This document shows, piece by piece, positions 18,624 to 28,285 of a stretch of DNA of 64,000 nucleotides. The notes under the pieces are model-generated. The model was not told the DNA's origin. It did not search any database and saw nothing but the letters and a program-made list of their open reading frames with translations. This DNA is from Candidatus Lumbricidiphila eiseniae (GTDB taxonomy: Bacteria; Actinomycetota; Actinomycetes; Actinomycetales; Microbacteriaceae). A program made the position numbers and the translations under genes. The first letter of the stretch is position 1, and each line of letters opens with the position of its first letter. The DNA lies in contig NAEP01000056.1 of assembly GCA_002529645.1 (NCBI GenBank), positions 1 to 64,000 of the forward strand, read 5' to 3'.

Positions 18624-19715
18624 ATGCCCAACCCCACCCCGCCGCCCGCCGCGCGCCTGACCGAACTTCCCAAGCCGGTATTCACCGATGATCGGGCGAC
18701 GCTCTATCTCGGGGACGCGGTCGAGCTCCTCCCGCTCCTGCCCGAAGCGAGCATCGACGCCCTGGTCACCGACCCGCCCTACGGGTTGAGCTTCAACGGG
18801 CAGGCGTGGGACGACGCGTCCGGGTTCCGGGAGTCCCTCCCGCACATCGATACCAGTGCGATGAGTGCGCCGGAGGTGTTCGAGACGTGGTGCACGGCGT
18901 GGGCTGCGGGAGCATTGCATGCGTTGAAGCCGGGTGCGTATGTTGCAGCGTTCGGTGGTGCACGCACTTGGCACCGGATGGTGCGCGGGATCGAGAATGC
19001 AGGGTTCGAGATCCGCGACCAGATTGCGTGGCTGCACACCACGGGGATGCCCAAGAGCATGGATCTCTCGCACGCGATCGATAAGCACCACGGCGTGGAA
19101 CGCACCGACCGGGTAGTGCAGACCACCGATCACGACGGGGTACTCGGCGCGACCCGCACGGTCCTGTCCAAAGGCACTCCGGTGACCGAGGACGCGCAGC
19201 GGTGGCAGGGGTGGGGTACAGCGTTGCGTCCGGCGTTCGAGCCGATCGTCATCGCCCGCAAACCACCCGAAGGCAACGTCGTCCGCAACGTCCTGAAGCA
19301 TGGTGTCGGCGGGCTCAACGTCAATGGCGGCAGGTTCGCCCATGATCGGTGGCCGACAAATGTGGCTTTCGATGCAGCCCAGGCGGATGCGTTAGATGTG
19401 TTGACGGGGACGTGGCAGGGCGAGTCGCTGTCGCGAAAATTCCCGATCTTCCGCTTCGACCACAAAGCCTCCACGGCAGAACGGCCCCGCGCGTTCGGCG
19501 TGTCGCATGCGACAGTGAAGCCGTTGGCTCTGATGCGGTGGCTTATCACGCTCGTCACCCCGCCTCACGGAGTCGTACTCGAGCCATTCGCTGGGTCGGG
19601 AACGACGGTCGAAGCGGGGGCGCTTGAGGGCGTTCGCATCACTGCGTTCGAGAAAGACCGAGCGTTCGTACCCTTAATCAGAGCGCGAATCGATCGCTCA
19701 GACTCACATGAGTGA
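18624..19715 (+). CDS. DNA adenine/cytosine-N4 methyltransferase, phage-type, orphan
   Basis: A 363-residue DNA amino-methyltransferase. The catalytic motif 'TDPPYGLSFNG' is near the N-terminus and the SAM-binding motif 'LEPFAGSGTTVEAG' near the C-terminus; this order is that of the beta group. The ATG at 18624 follows GGGAG and precedes the start of the conserved 'PVFTDDRATLYLGDAVELL' block; the longer ORF start lacks support. No restriction endonuclease lies beside it, so it is likely a phage- or element-borne orphan that alters DNA modification of the island. The target sequence is unknown. Confidence 0.85.
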   Translation: MPNPTPPPAARLTELPKPVFTDDRATLYLGDAVELLPLLPEASIDALVTDPPYGLSFNGQAWDDASGFRESLPHIDTSAMSAPEVFETWCTAWAAGALHALKPGAYVAAFGGARTWHRMVRGIENAGFEIRDQIAWLHTTGMPKSMDLSHAIDKHHGVERTDRVVQTTDHDGVLGATRTVLSKGTPVTEDAQRWQGWGTALRPAFEPIVIARKPPEGNVVRNVLKHGVGGLNVNGGRFAHDRWPTNVAFDAAQADALDVLTGTWQGESLSRKFPIFRFDHKASTAERPRAFGVSHATVKPLALMRWLITLVTPPHGVVLEPFAGSGTTVEAGALEGVRITAFEKDRAFVPLIRARIDRSDSHE

Positions 19716-19798
19716 AGAGGAAGCTGACGCCGTCCTACCTGACAGGTACGCGAGCGCGCCATCGTGCGCGGCGAACCTGCGAGGAAGGAACCACCATC

Positions 19799-20296
19799 AT
19801 GAGCATCGACAAGGGCGAAGCAGCAGCATCAATGCCTGCGGGCACCACAGCACACCGAAGCAGGACGAGCCCGCCGGGTGTCCTGTTTCTCGGGGTGATC
19901 GTCTGGACCGATGACCCCGAAGTCGATCCGACAGTGATCGCGGACCGGAACCCGGTCGCGTTGGCGCGGGCGGTCGCGGTCACGATCCACGAGATGCTCG
20001 AAGACTCCGAAGCGTATGCCGGGGCGACGGAGTTCCTTCAGTCGAATCCTCCGCCGCAGGATTGGGTACTGCCCGAAGACGTAGATGCATGGTTGGAGGC
20101 GCTGCGAGAAGCGACGCCGCACCCGGCGTACTCGTTCCACCAGGTGCCTATGACCGGTGGTGCGGACGGGACGAACCACACGGCCGTGAACCGGTTCCTG
20201 CAGCATGCTCTGCAGGAACGCGAAGCCGCTCTCACCCCTGACCCGTCACCGAGCACTGATGCCGGCCGGTCGACTGGAGGATATCTCGCCCGCTGA
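19799..20296 (+). CDS. Hypothetical protein of the mobile element
   Basis: A 165-residue protein that I do not recognise. ATG 19799 has a strong GAGGAAGGA 9 bases upstream. The middle ('DPTVIADRNPVALARAVAVTIHEMLED') looks alpha-helical and acidic, without signal peptide or membrane segment. It follows the methyltransferase by 83 bases on the same strand and ends just before the IS21 insertion at 20,313, which separates it from the integrase remnant. Its position suggests cargo or accessory function of an integrated element. Function unknown. Confidence 0.6.
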   Translation: MSIDKGEAAASMPAGTTAHRSRTSPPGVLFLGVIVWTDDPEVDPTVIADRNPVALARAVAVTIHEMLEDSEAYAGATEFLQSNPPPQDWVLPEDVDAWLEALREATPHPAYSFHQVPMTGGADGTNHTAVNRFLQHALQEREAALTPDPSPSTDAGRSTGGYLAR

Positions 20297-20381
20297 CCCG
20301 GTTGTCGCTGCTGAGTGAATGATCACCCTTTGGTGCCGTCTGAATCTTGACCCCTTCGGCACTCTTGGGAGGGTGATCGTT

Positions 20382-21632
20382 GTGGAAGATTGGGCGGAGA
20401 TCCGCCGGTTGTATTCGGGTGAGGGTTTGCCGATCAAGGAGATCGTTCGGCGGCTCGGGATCTCGCGGAACACCGTTCGTGCGGCGTTGCGGTCGGATCG
20501 GCCGCCGGAGTATCAGCGGCCGCCTGCGGGGTCGCTGGTGGACGCGTTCGAGCCGCAGATCCGGGTGTTGTTGGCGGAGTTCCCGCGGATGCCGGCGACG
20601 GTGATCGCGGAGCGGGTGGGCTGGCAGCATTCCGCGTCGATCTTCCGCGCGCGGGTGTCGGCGCTGCGACCGGAGTATCAGGGTGTCGACCCGGTGCAGA
20701 AGACCTCGTATCAGCCGGGCGAGATCGCGCAGTGTGATCTCTGGTTCCCTGAGACGCGGGTGTTCGTCGCGCCGGGCCAGGAGCGGATCCTGCCGGTGCT
20801 CGTGATGACGCTCGGGTTCTCGAGGACGATCCTCGCGACGATGATCCCGTCCCGGCAGGCGGGCGACATCCTCGAAGGGATGTGGTTGCTGATCGAGCAG
20901 ATCGGACGGGTCCCGAAGACGCTGGTCTGGGATCGGGAGGCCGCGATCGGCGGGAGCGGGAAGCTGACCACTCCGGCAGCCGCGTTCGCCGGCACTCTCA
21001 CTACCCGGATTCTGCTCGCCCCGGCCAGGGATCCGGAGTTCAAGGGCATGGTCGAACGCGCGAACGGCTATCTGGAGACGTCGTTTCTGCCCGGCCGGGT
21101 GTTCGCATCGCCAGCGGATTTCAACACGCAGCTGACCGGCTGGTTGGAGCGGGCGAACACGCGGCGGGTCCGGTCGATCGGCGCACGCCCGGTCGAGCTC
21201 GTCGACACGGATCGTCAGGGCATGCTCGCGCTGCCGCGGCTGGCTCCACAGACTGGGCTGCGGTTCCGGATTCGTCTCGCTCGGGATTATCACATCCGCG
21301 TCGACGGGAACGACTACTCCGCTGATCCCCGCCACATCGGCAAGAACATCGACGCGGTCGCGACGGGAACTATGGTCACGATCACCTGCGGCGGGGCGGT
21401 GATTGGCCGACACGAGCGCAGCTGGGGTCACCACCAGGTGCTCACCGATCCGGACCACAAGACCACGGCGGCGAAGCTGCGCACCGCCTACTACTCCCAC
21501 CGCCAGGCATCAACGCGCCGGCATCCGGATGGTCACCCGGTCGCGATCCGCGCGCTCTCGGACTACGACGCTCTCTTCGGCGTCGATTTCGATCCCACGT
21601 CCACCATCACCACAACGGAAGAAGCACGATGA
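20382..21632 (+). CDS. istA: IS21 transposase IstA
   Basis: An approximately 416-residue DDE transposase. The N-terminal helix-turn-helix reads 'IKEIVRRLGISRNTVRAAL'. The rve integrase core includes 'GEIAQCDLWF' with the first Asp and 'FKGMVERANGYLETSF' with the Glu region. GTG 20382 is chosen because GGGAGG stands 9 bases upstream; the annotated ORF start lies in the terminal repeat. Its stop overlaps the istB start (ATGA), the standard IS21 arrangement. Confidence 0.92.
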   Translation: MEDWAEIRRLYSGEGLPIKEIVRRLGISRNTVRAALRSDRPPEYQRPPAGSLVDAFEPQIRVLLAEFPRMPATVIAERVGWQHSASIFRARVSALRPEYQGVDPVQKTSYQPGEIAQCDLWFPETRVFVAPGQERILPVLVMTLGFSRTILATMIPSRQAGDILEGMWLLIEQIGRVPKTLVWDREAAIGGSGKLTTPAAAFAGTLTTRILLAPARDPEFKGMVERANGYLETSFLPGRVFASPADFNTQLTGWLERANTRRVRSIGARPVELVDTDRQGMLALPRLAPQTGLRFRIRLARDYHIRVDGNDYSADPRHIGKNIDAVATGTMVTITCGGAVIGRHERSWGHHQVLTDPDHKTTAAKLRTAYYSHRQASTRRHPDGHPVAIRALSDYDALFGVDFDPTSTITTTEEAR

Positions 21633-22423
21633 CACCCACCGCGACGAAGACGACCGAGCAGATCTCTTCCAAGATCGCCTATCTCTCCCGGGCGCTAAAG
21701 ACCCCCACGATCGGGAGGGTCTGGGAAGACCTCGGCGGCAGGGCCCGCGAGGAGAACTGGTCACACGAGGAATACCTCGCCGCCGTCCTGGAGCGCCAGC
21801 TCGCCGACCGTGAGTCCGCGGGCACGACGATGCGGATCAGGACAGCGCATTTCCCGTCGATCAAGACGCTCGAGGACTTCAACCTCGACCACCTCCCGTC
21901 GCTGCGCAAGGATCTCCTCGCCCACCTGGCTACGAGCACGTTCGTCGCGAAGGCGGAGAACGTGATCTTGCTCGGCCCTCCGGGGATCGGGAAGACGCAC
22001 CTCGCAATTGGGCTCGGCGTCAAAGCCACCCAGGCCGGCTATTCCGTGCTCTTCGACACCGCGAACAACTGGATCGCGCGCCTTGCCGCCGCACACCACC
22101 AGGGGCAGCTCGAGACGGAGCTGAAGAAGATCCGCCGCTACAAACTCATCATCATCGATGAGATCGGCTACATCCCCTTCGATCAGGACGCCGCGAACCT
22201 GTTCTTCCAACTCGTCGCCTCCCGTTACAAGCAGGGCTCGATCATGGTCACCAGCAACCTGCCCTTCGGACGCTGGGGCGAGACATTCGGAGACGACGTC
22301 GTCGCGGCCGCGATGATCGACCGCCTCGTCCACCACTCCGAAGTCCTCACCCTCTCCGGAGACTCCTACCGCACCCACGGCCGCCGCGACCTCATCACCA
22401 AAGACCGCGCCGACAAAAACTGA
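21629..22423 (+). CDS. istB: IS21 helper ATPase IstB
   Basis: A 264-residue AAA+ ATPase of the DnaC/IstB family that remodels target DNA for IstA. 'LLGPPGIGKTHLAIGLG' is Walker A, 'LIIIDEIGYIPFD' is Walker B and 'SIMVTSNLPFGRWGE' holds sensor I. Length is normal for the family. Its start overlaps istA by 4 bases. Confidence 0.93.
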   Translation: MTPTATKTTEQISSKIAYLSRALKTPTIGRVWEDLGGRAREENWSHEEYLAAVLERQLADRESAGTTMRIRTAHFPSIKTLEDFNLDHLPSLRKDLLAHLATSTFVAKAENVILLGPPGIGKTHLAIGLGVKATQAGYSVLFDTANNWIARLAAAHHQGQLETELKKIRRYKLIIIDEIGYIPFDQDAANLFFQLVASRYKQGSIMVTSNLPFGRWGETFGDDVVAAAMIDRLVHHSEVLTLSGDSYRTHGRRDLITKDRADKN

Positions 22424-22471
22424 CCCCCGGGGGTCAAGATTCAAACGGCAAAAAGGGGCGAGAACTCACTC

Positions 22472-22961
22472 GGCGTTGACAAAGAACCTCGCCGACCAGG
22501 AACGCACCCTCGACGCCCACCTCGCTGACGCGATCACCCTCGACCAGCTCAAGACCCGGCAAAGCAAGCTCCGCGCCGAACTCGACACCATCGACGCGCG
22601 CCTCGCCGAGCACCACAATGACTACGCCGAAGCCCGCACCCACATCGGCGACTGCCTCGACCTCGCCGCCGACATAGCCCGCATCTACGCCGGATGTGAC
22701 GACCAGACCCGCAGGCTCTGCAACCAGGCCTTCTTCGTCAAGATCTACATCGACGAAGACCGCACCATCCGACCCGTCCTCGCCGAACCGTTCAATGTCA
22801 TCCTCGACCCCGACAAGGCCCGCGACGCCCATACTTGGCCAGCAGCCCACGCCACCGCAACGCAAGTGTCCGAAGTCCCAACACCATCCATTTGGCTGCA
22901 TGTTGGAACTTCGGACATTAAGTGCCCCTGGAGGGACTCGAACCCCCAACCTGCTCCTTAG
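22472..22961 (+). pseudogene. Large serine recombinase (integrase), C-terminal remnant
   Basis: About 150 residues matching the C-terminal coiled-coil and end region of large serine integrases: 'NLADQERTLDAHLADAITLDQLKTRQSKL' followed by 'LCNQAFFVKIYIDED'. The catalytic resolvase domain and zinc-ribbon are missing. The frame emerges directly from the right end of the IS21 element, so the IS insertion and associated deletion cut the gene. The reading frame runs on into the tRNA-Arg gene ('CPWRDSNPQP' is a tRNA read-through, not protein). It indicates the integrase of the element that brought the island. Confidence 0.8.
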
Positions 22962-22994
22962 GACGGAGTCGCTCTTCCATTGAGCTACAGAGGC
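22923..22994 (-). tRNA. tRNA-Arg (anticodon CCT)
   Basis: The minus strand folds into a cloverleaf. The acceptor stem GCCTCTG pairs with CAGGGGC, the D arm is 'GCTCAATGGAAGAGC', the anticodon loop GTCCTAA gives CCT, and the T arm contains the usual 'GGTTCGAGTCC' loop. Discriminator base A follows and CCA is not encoded. tRNA genes are frequent island borders, and here an integrase remnant abuts its 3' end, which supports an attachment site. Confidence 0.93.
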
Positions 22995-23081
22995 CCCATC
23001 CCAGCCAGTCGGGATGGCACACAGCCTGAGTTTACCCGAAGCATCCCCAATCTGCCCCACCGGGGCATCCGGAACGAACCC

Positions 23082-24137
23082 TTACCCGGGCGGCGGGTAC
23101 AGATACGTCGCGTCACTCGCAGCGATAGTTCGCCTGCCATAAGTGTGGTTGCTGCCCCAGTTGTACTCTTCGATATTGACGCTGCCGTCAGAATTGATCG
23201 CCTGCACGTAGGCGACGTGGTTATACGGGAACCACGCTACCGAGCCAACGATGGGCGTTGATGAAACCGGCCATCCGTGATGACGCCACGCACTAAGCCA
23301 CATGTACGCGCTGCCAGAGGCAAGATTGGCCCAAACGAAACGGAACGGAGGGCTGGTCGACCCGACATCCCGGTTGAGACGCCACGCAGCAAAGTCAACA
23401 CACTCGCGGTAGAAGTAATTGAGGGGGGAAAGCCCACCGCCATAAGTATCGGGCAGTTGGTCCCACCAGGGGTAGTCATCACCCGGAACATGCACCGTTG
23501 TCGCCCGAACTTGCTTAACCCGCTCGGCACGGGCGGCAGCCAGGCGAGCAGTTTCGGCGACCCGAGCGGCATGGTCCGCATCCGCCTTGGTGATGGCTGT
23601 GTACGAATCGCGGGAAATCGCAGGATCGGCCACTTGCCCCGACACGATCACCTCCTGCGCTTCCGCCACCGTGCGGTTAAAGTGGCTCGAGGATGCCGCG
23701 TTCGCCCCCACACCCGCACCCACCGCATAGGCCGGCAGCGCAAAAACCCCCACTAGTCCGGGGACGATTAAAAACGCTGTCACTGCCCGAATGGAGCGAC
23801 CCCGTCGGAGCGCTCCCGCCCTTGAGGTTGCCGCCGGTGTCGCTTTAACCGAGCGACCAGACCGCTGTGCCGACACAGTGTTTTCACGCCCCGCTGCAGC
23901 ACCCCCACGCCTCAAGACAGTGTCCGCACGCCCCGGCACAGCGTCCCCACACCCCGTTGCGGCACTCCCACGCCTCAAGACAGCACCCCCAGGCCCCGCC
24001 ACAATGTTTCCACGTCTCAATACAATACTCCCACCCGACACAATGTTTCCACGCGCCAACACAGTGCCCTCGCGCTCACGCAAACGTCGCTCAGCGCGCG
24101 TCTGCGGAATATCTGAACGCACTTGGTCGTGACTCAC
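23082..24137 (-). CDS. Secreted CHAP-domain peptidoglycan amidase/peptidase with repeat-rich N-terminus
   Basis: A 351-residue exported protein. The C-terminal ~120 residues form a CHAP domain: catalytic Cys in 'YRECVDFAAWRLN' and His in 'NHVAYVQAI', ending 'EYNWGSNHTYGRR'. A hydrophobic segment 'AVTAFLIVPGLVGVFALPAYA' around residues 115-140 is a late signal or membrane anchor. Before it is a cytoplasmic-side tract of about 60 residues built from a repeated 7-residue unit (VLRRGxx...), encoded by DNA repeats. GTG 24137 follows GGAGG. Such enzymes cleave cell-wall peptides during division or remodelling. The repeat tract is not usual for the family. Confidence 0.85.
   Translation of the reverse strand: MSHDQVRSDIPQTRAERRLREREGTVLARGNIVSGGSIVLRRGNIVAGPGGAVLRRGSAATGCGDAVPGRADTVLRRGGAAAGRENTVSAQRSGRSVKATPAATSRAGALRRGRSIRAVTAFLIVPGLVGVFALPAYAVGAGVGANAASSSHFNRTVAEAQEVIVSGQVADPAISRDSYTAITKADADHAARVAETARLAAARAERVKQVRATTVHVPGDDYPWWDQLPDTYGGGLSPLNYFYRECVDFAAWRLNRDVGSTSPPFRFVWANLASGSAYMWLSAWRHHGWPVSSTPIVGSVAWFPYNHVAYVQAINSDGSVNIEEYNWGSNHTYGRRTIAASDATYLYPPPG
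23870..24075. repeat. 21-bp-based coding repeats in the CHAP gene
   Basis: Several near-identical stretches such as 'cccacgcctcaagacag' recur at multiples of 21 bases (for example 63 bases apart at 23,908 and 23,971) within the coding sequence of the CHAP protein. They encode the repeated 'VLRRGN(I/A)...' motif. Because the unit is a multiple of three, copy-number changes would keep the frame. Confidence 0.7.
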
Positions 24138-24215
24138 GACACCTCCGACATAGCACCCACGAATTGAACCCCGCGTACCACCCTAGGCCACCCGCGGGGT
24201 GTTACGCCAGGGGCA

Positions 24216-24713
24216 TTACGCCGCAGCCACGAGATACTCGTCCCATTCCGGCACGGATGCCTCATACCCGCGCACCACCCAGCCGCGAGCCCCCGGCACC
24301 GTCGGCGTCCACCGTAACTGCCAACCCATTTCCGCCGGAGTGCGGTTGCCCTTCGCGTTGTTGCACCGCTGACAGCACGCGACGAGGTTCTCCCACGTGT
24401 CCTTCCCACCACGGGAACGGGGCAGAACGTGATCGATGGTCATCGCACTGCGACCACAGTACGCACAACGGTGTTCGTCGCGTCGAAGCACTCCGCGCCG
24501 ACTCACAGGCACCCGGTGCAGGCGGGGCATCCGCACATATCGGGTGAGCAGGATAACACTCGGTCGGTCCCACGTGCCGTTGGCCGCGTGAACGGGGTGT
24601 GCTTCATCGGTGTGCACGACAACGGCCCGCTGGTTCATAACGAGCACAAGCGCACGTCTGAAGGAGATAACTGCGAGCGGCTCATATCCGGCGTTGAGGA
24701 CGAGGGTACGCAT
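24216..24713 (-). CDS. HNH endonuclease family protein
   Basis: A 165-residue protein of the actinobacterial HNH family. The zinc-binding and catalytic block is 'CAYCGRSAMTIDHVLPRSRGGKDTWENLVACCQRCNNAKG', with both CxxC pairs and the DH pair intact (only parts quoted in order). The N-terminal half 'LVLNAGYEPLAVISFRRALVL' is the conserved extension seen in this housekeeping group, whose role in DNA metabolism is not settled. A GAAAGG stands 6 bases before the ATG. The 330-base region upstream has a terminator-like hairpin that may attenuate its expression. Confidence 0.85.
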   Translation of the reverse strand: MRTLVLNAGYEPLAVISFRRALVLVMNQRAVVVHTDEAHPVHAANGTWDRPSVILLTRYVRMPRLHRVPVSRRGVLRRDEHRCAYCGRSAMTIDHVLPRSRGGKDTWENLVACCQRCNNAKGNRTPAEMGWQLRWTPTVPGARGWVVRGYEASVPEWDEYLVAAA

Positions 24714-25045
24714 GAGTGCCTTTCAATCTGGGCTAGATGGCTTCCAGCCGCGTGACAGGGGTATCGCACCGCGACGTCCGAACAGGTTCCGGGCATAAAA
24801 AAGGCGCTGTCGTAGTGACAGCGCCTTGGTGCGCGGTAATCGCGCAGCCAGTGCTCAGTCGACAACTGTGCCGCTGGTGAAAGGACGCGCGCACATCCGT
24901 GGAGTGGATGTCTCGTGTCTGAACCATTGGGCCTCCCGTCCGGGTTAATCGGGTGCGTCACGTTCAAGCCTAGGACACACGCCGCTGTCTTTCTTAACGC
25001 GGCTCGCCACACCGCGTCGCACACCACTTATCCCACACAGTCTGG
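24714..25045. other. Leader region of the HNH gene with a small ORF
   Basis: Between the NlpC/P60 and HNH genes, both on the minus strand, lie 332 bases. A 64-codon ORF (24,927-24,733, 'MVQTRDIHSTDVRASFHQRH') begins after GGGAGG and ends 20 bases before the HNH start; a strong terminator hairpin lies inside it. A possible promoter is further upstream near 24,990-24,970 (TTAAGA...TAGGCT on the minus strand). It could be an attenuator leader or a short non-coding transcript. No known riboswitch is recognised. Confidence 0.4.
24801..24827 (-). terminator. Rho-independent terminator in the HNH leader
   Basis: A perfect 11-bp stem 'aaggcgctgtc' / 'gacagcgcctt' with a 5-base loop, followed on the minus strand by a run of T (TTTTTT). 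It acts on minus-strand transcripts and lies about 90 bases before the HNH start codon. Confidence 0.85.
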
Positions 25046-25888
25046 TTAGATTCCGAGCCGCACGATCCGGTATTCCGTCCAGATCGGTTGAATCCGCACG
25101 GATGACCCGGCGTAGGGTGCGTGGAGAATCATCCCCTCTCCGGCGTAAATGCCGTCGTGTCCGGCCATGATCACGAGATCGCCCGGGCGGGCGTCCGCAG
25201 GTGAGATCGCCCTCCCCGCAGCGCCCTGTTCCGCAGACGAGTGCGGCAGGCTGATCCCAAACTGCGCGTACACGTACATGACAAAGCCCGAACAGTCGAA
25301 ACCGGCTGGCGAATCGCCACCGTACGCGTAGGGTGCCCCGATGTAAGACTTTGCGACGCTGAAAACATGGTCGAGACTGAACGCCGGATACGGCGGGTTG
25401 ACAAGGATGGCACCAACGGATGGCCCGGAGCGCGCCACCACCGCGCGCTGCTGCTCGGCAACCGCGCGCTCCTGCTCGGCACGGACGTCGGCACCGGACA
25501 CCACGGAGTATCCATCTTGCGCCGCCACCGCCGTGATGACATCGGAAGCGACTTCAAGCGTCTGGGCGCCGGTTCTCAGAAGGTGTGCAACCCCAAACTC
25601 TTGGCTGGAATTGGCCGTGGGCAGCGCAGCATATGCGGGGAGGGCAACAGTACCCAACAGTGCCACCGTGACTCCCATGGCGAGCACACTGGCGAGGTTT
25701 CCACGGCGAAGCCGCAGAGAATGAGAGCCAGAGGCCGACGGTGTTGTTGTGACGCCGGCGGCGGAACGAGGGGCTGGTACAGTCCAACTCGCGGTCGCTA
25801 TCGCCCGTGCCGCAGCGTAGACGGAACGAGTTCCCGCAGCGACACGACGCACCGCTGTCTGCCTCTTACGAACCTTCCAACCAACCAC
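25046..25888 (-). CDS. Secreted NlpC/P60 cell-wall endopeptidase
   Basis: A 280-residue exported hydrolase. The C-terminal NlpC/P60 domain (~165-280) has the catalytic Cys in 'GFDCSGFVMYVY' and His in 'GDLVIMAGHDGIYAGEG'; 'APYAYGGDSP' precedes it as usual. A long positively charged N-terminus leads to 'VLAMGVTVALLGTVALPAYAA', a signal/anchor, then a short coiled-coil-like linker 'EQERAVAEQQRAVV'. GTG 25888 is chosen since GGAGG lies 8 bases upstream. Related in layout to the CHAP protein 1 kb downstream (same long N-terminus, same 'LPAYA' cleavage region), which suggests both act in the same envelope process. Confidence 0.87.
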   Translation of the reverse strand: MVGWKVRKRQTAVRRVAAGTRSVYAAARAIATASWTVPAPRSAAGVTTTPSASGSHSLRLRRGNLASVLAMGVTVALLGTVALPAYAALPTANSSQEFGVAHLLRTGAQTLEVASDVITAVAAQDGYSVVSGADVRAEQERAVAEQQRAVVARSGPSVGAILVNPPYPAFSLDHVFSVAKSYIGAPYAYGGDSPAGFDCSGFVMYVYAQFGISLPHSSAEQGAAGRAISPADARPGDLVIMAGHDGIYAGEGMILHAPYAGSSVRIQPIWTEYRIVRLGI

Positions 25889-26163
25889 ACTAACAACCTC
25901 CGTAAGCCCGGCAACCACGTGCCGCCCGACCTGGATTTCGCGAAGAAAACGCGCTACGGATTCTCATATCGAGCGGTCGGCGCATAGCTTTCTCGATACC
26001 GGAGCGCCGCGGGTGGGTGCAGCGACCCGAACGAACGTACAGGAAACCTATTGCTTTGTCACATCACGCACCGATTACCCCGCGCCCCGACACAAGACCC
26101 GAGTGCCCGTTTACACTCCGGTAAGCGCCCCGATCACACTCCGACAGCACTCCGATTGCGCGG

Positions 26164-26856
26164 CTACTGGGCGAGGAAAATGTGACTCGCCGACTCGTCC
26201 GAAACATCCAAGGAAGCGGCAGTCGCCACGGCCTGTATCTGGATGTCCCGACCAGCCCGGCTGGCCACCACCAGTGCGCCCGGCACTACCCCCACCCGTC
26301 GAAAATTGGCGAGCAATTCCGGTGCGAACTGCACAGGCTCGCCCAGTCGACGAACAGTGCCTGTGACCGGCGCATCAGCCGCGGTGACCGCCGTGAGGAT
26401 ACTCACAACGCCGGTCATAAACGGCTCTGACGGCGACATCCCGAGCTGATCGAGCCCCGGAATTGGATTGCCGTAGGGCGATTCCCGCGGGTGGTCAAGA
26501 ATTGCAACAAGGCGTCGCTCAACCTGCTCACTCATGACGTGCTCCCAGCGGCACGCTTCCTCGTGCACAAGTTCCCAGTCCAAGCCAATAATGTCAGCGA
26601 GGAGCCGTTCGGCGAGACGATGCTTGCGCATGACGCTGACCGCCTTCGCACGACCAACGGGCGTCAGTTCGAGATGCCGATCCTCCGACACCACAACGAG
26701 CCCGTCGCGCTCCATACGCGAGACCGTCTGGGACACGGTGGGCCCGGAGTGCCCGAGCCGCTCCGAGATACGGGCGCGCAGCGGAACAATGTCCTCCTCC
26801 TCCAGGTCGAGGATGGTGCGGAGATACATTTCCGTCGTGTCAATAAGATCGGTCAT
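26164..26856 (-). CDS. DtxR/IdeR-family metal-dependent repressor
   Basis: A 230-residue iron- or manganese-responsive repressor. The N-terminal winged helix includes '[25 protein letters not shown]'. The metal and dimer region follows with '[31 protein letters not shown]', which has the conserved Glu/Cys/His ligands, and the C-terminal SH3-like domain is present. ATG 26856 lies 7 bases after GGGAGGTGA. The family binds Fe2+ or Mn2+ and shuts off uptake genes. The upstream 320-base region shared with serC holds no other gene. Confidence 0.9.
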   Translation of the reverse strand: MTDLIDTTEMYLRTILDLEEEDIVPLRARISERLGHSGPTVSQTVSRMERDGLVVVSEDRHLELTPVGRAKAVSVMRKHRLAERLLADIIGLDWELVHEEACRWEHVMSEQVERRLVAILDHPRESPYGNPIPGLDQLGMSPSEPFMTGVVSILTAVTAADAPVTGTVRRLGEPVQFAPELLANFRRVGVVPGALVVASRAGRDIQIQAVATAASLDVSDESASHIFLAQ

Positions 26857-28279
<1,423 letters not shown>

Positions 28280-28285
28280 GGGTTA

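Larger units (their letters stand above)
20313..22471 (+). mobile_element. Complete IS21-family insertion sequence
   Basis: About 2,160 bases with istA and istB and imperfect terminal inverted repeats. The left end begins 'GAGTGAATGATCACCCTTT' and the right end, read on the other strand, begins 'GAGTGAGTTCTCGCCCCTTT'; both continue into a shared inner block 'TGAATCTTGACCCC' at 20,341-20,354 and 22,429-22,442. Both genes are open and overlap by 4 bases, so the element looks active. It sits between the hypothetical gene and the integrase remnant and probably destroyed the integrase. A clean target-site duplication is not obvious. Confidence 0.88.

Noticed and set aside
18210-19343. 377-codon ORF on the minus strand
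   Set aside because: It is antisense to the methyltransferase gene, which has the correct motifs; the ORF shows no domain and a composition typical of a shadow frame.
20232-21500. 422-codon ORF on the minus strand over istA
   Set aside because: Arg/His/Pro-rich antisense frame to a well-defined IS21 transposase.
22696-22983. 95-codon ORF ending 'PGGTRTPNLLLR'
   Set aside because: This string is the familiar false translation of a tRNA gene, and the tRNA-Arg lies exactly there.
23870-24075. CRISPR array in the CHAP gene
   Set aside because: Repeats are in multiples of 21 bases, encode a periodic peptide and have no unique spacers, so it is a coding minisatellite.
24801-25040. 6C-type small RNA
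   Set aside because: There is a strong terminator, but the C-rich twin loops that define 6C RNA are not present.
25889-26163. c-di-AMP (ydaO) riboswitch upstream of the NlpC/P60 gene
   Set aside because: Actinobacterial cell-wall hydrolase genes often have one, but the conserved core could not be found in the leader by eye. A covariance-model search would settle it.
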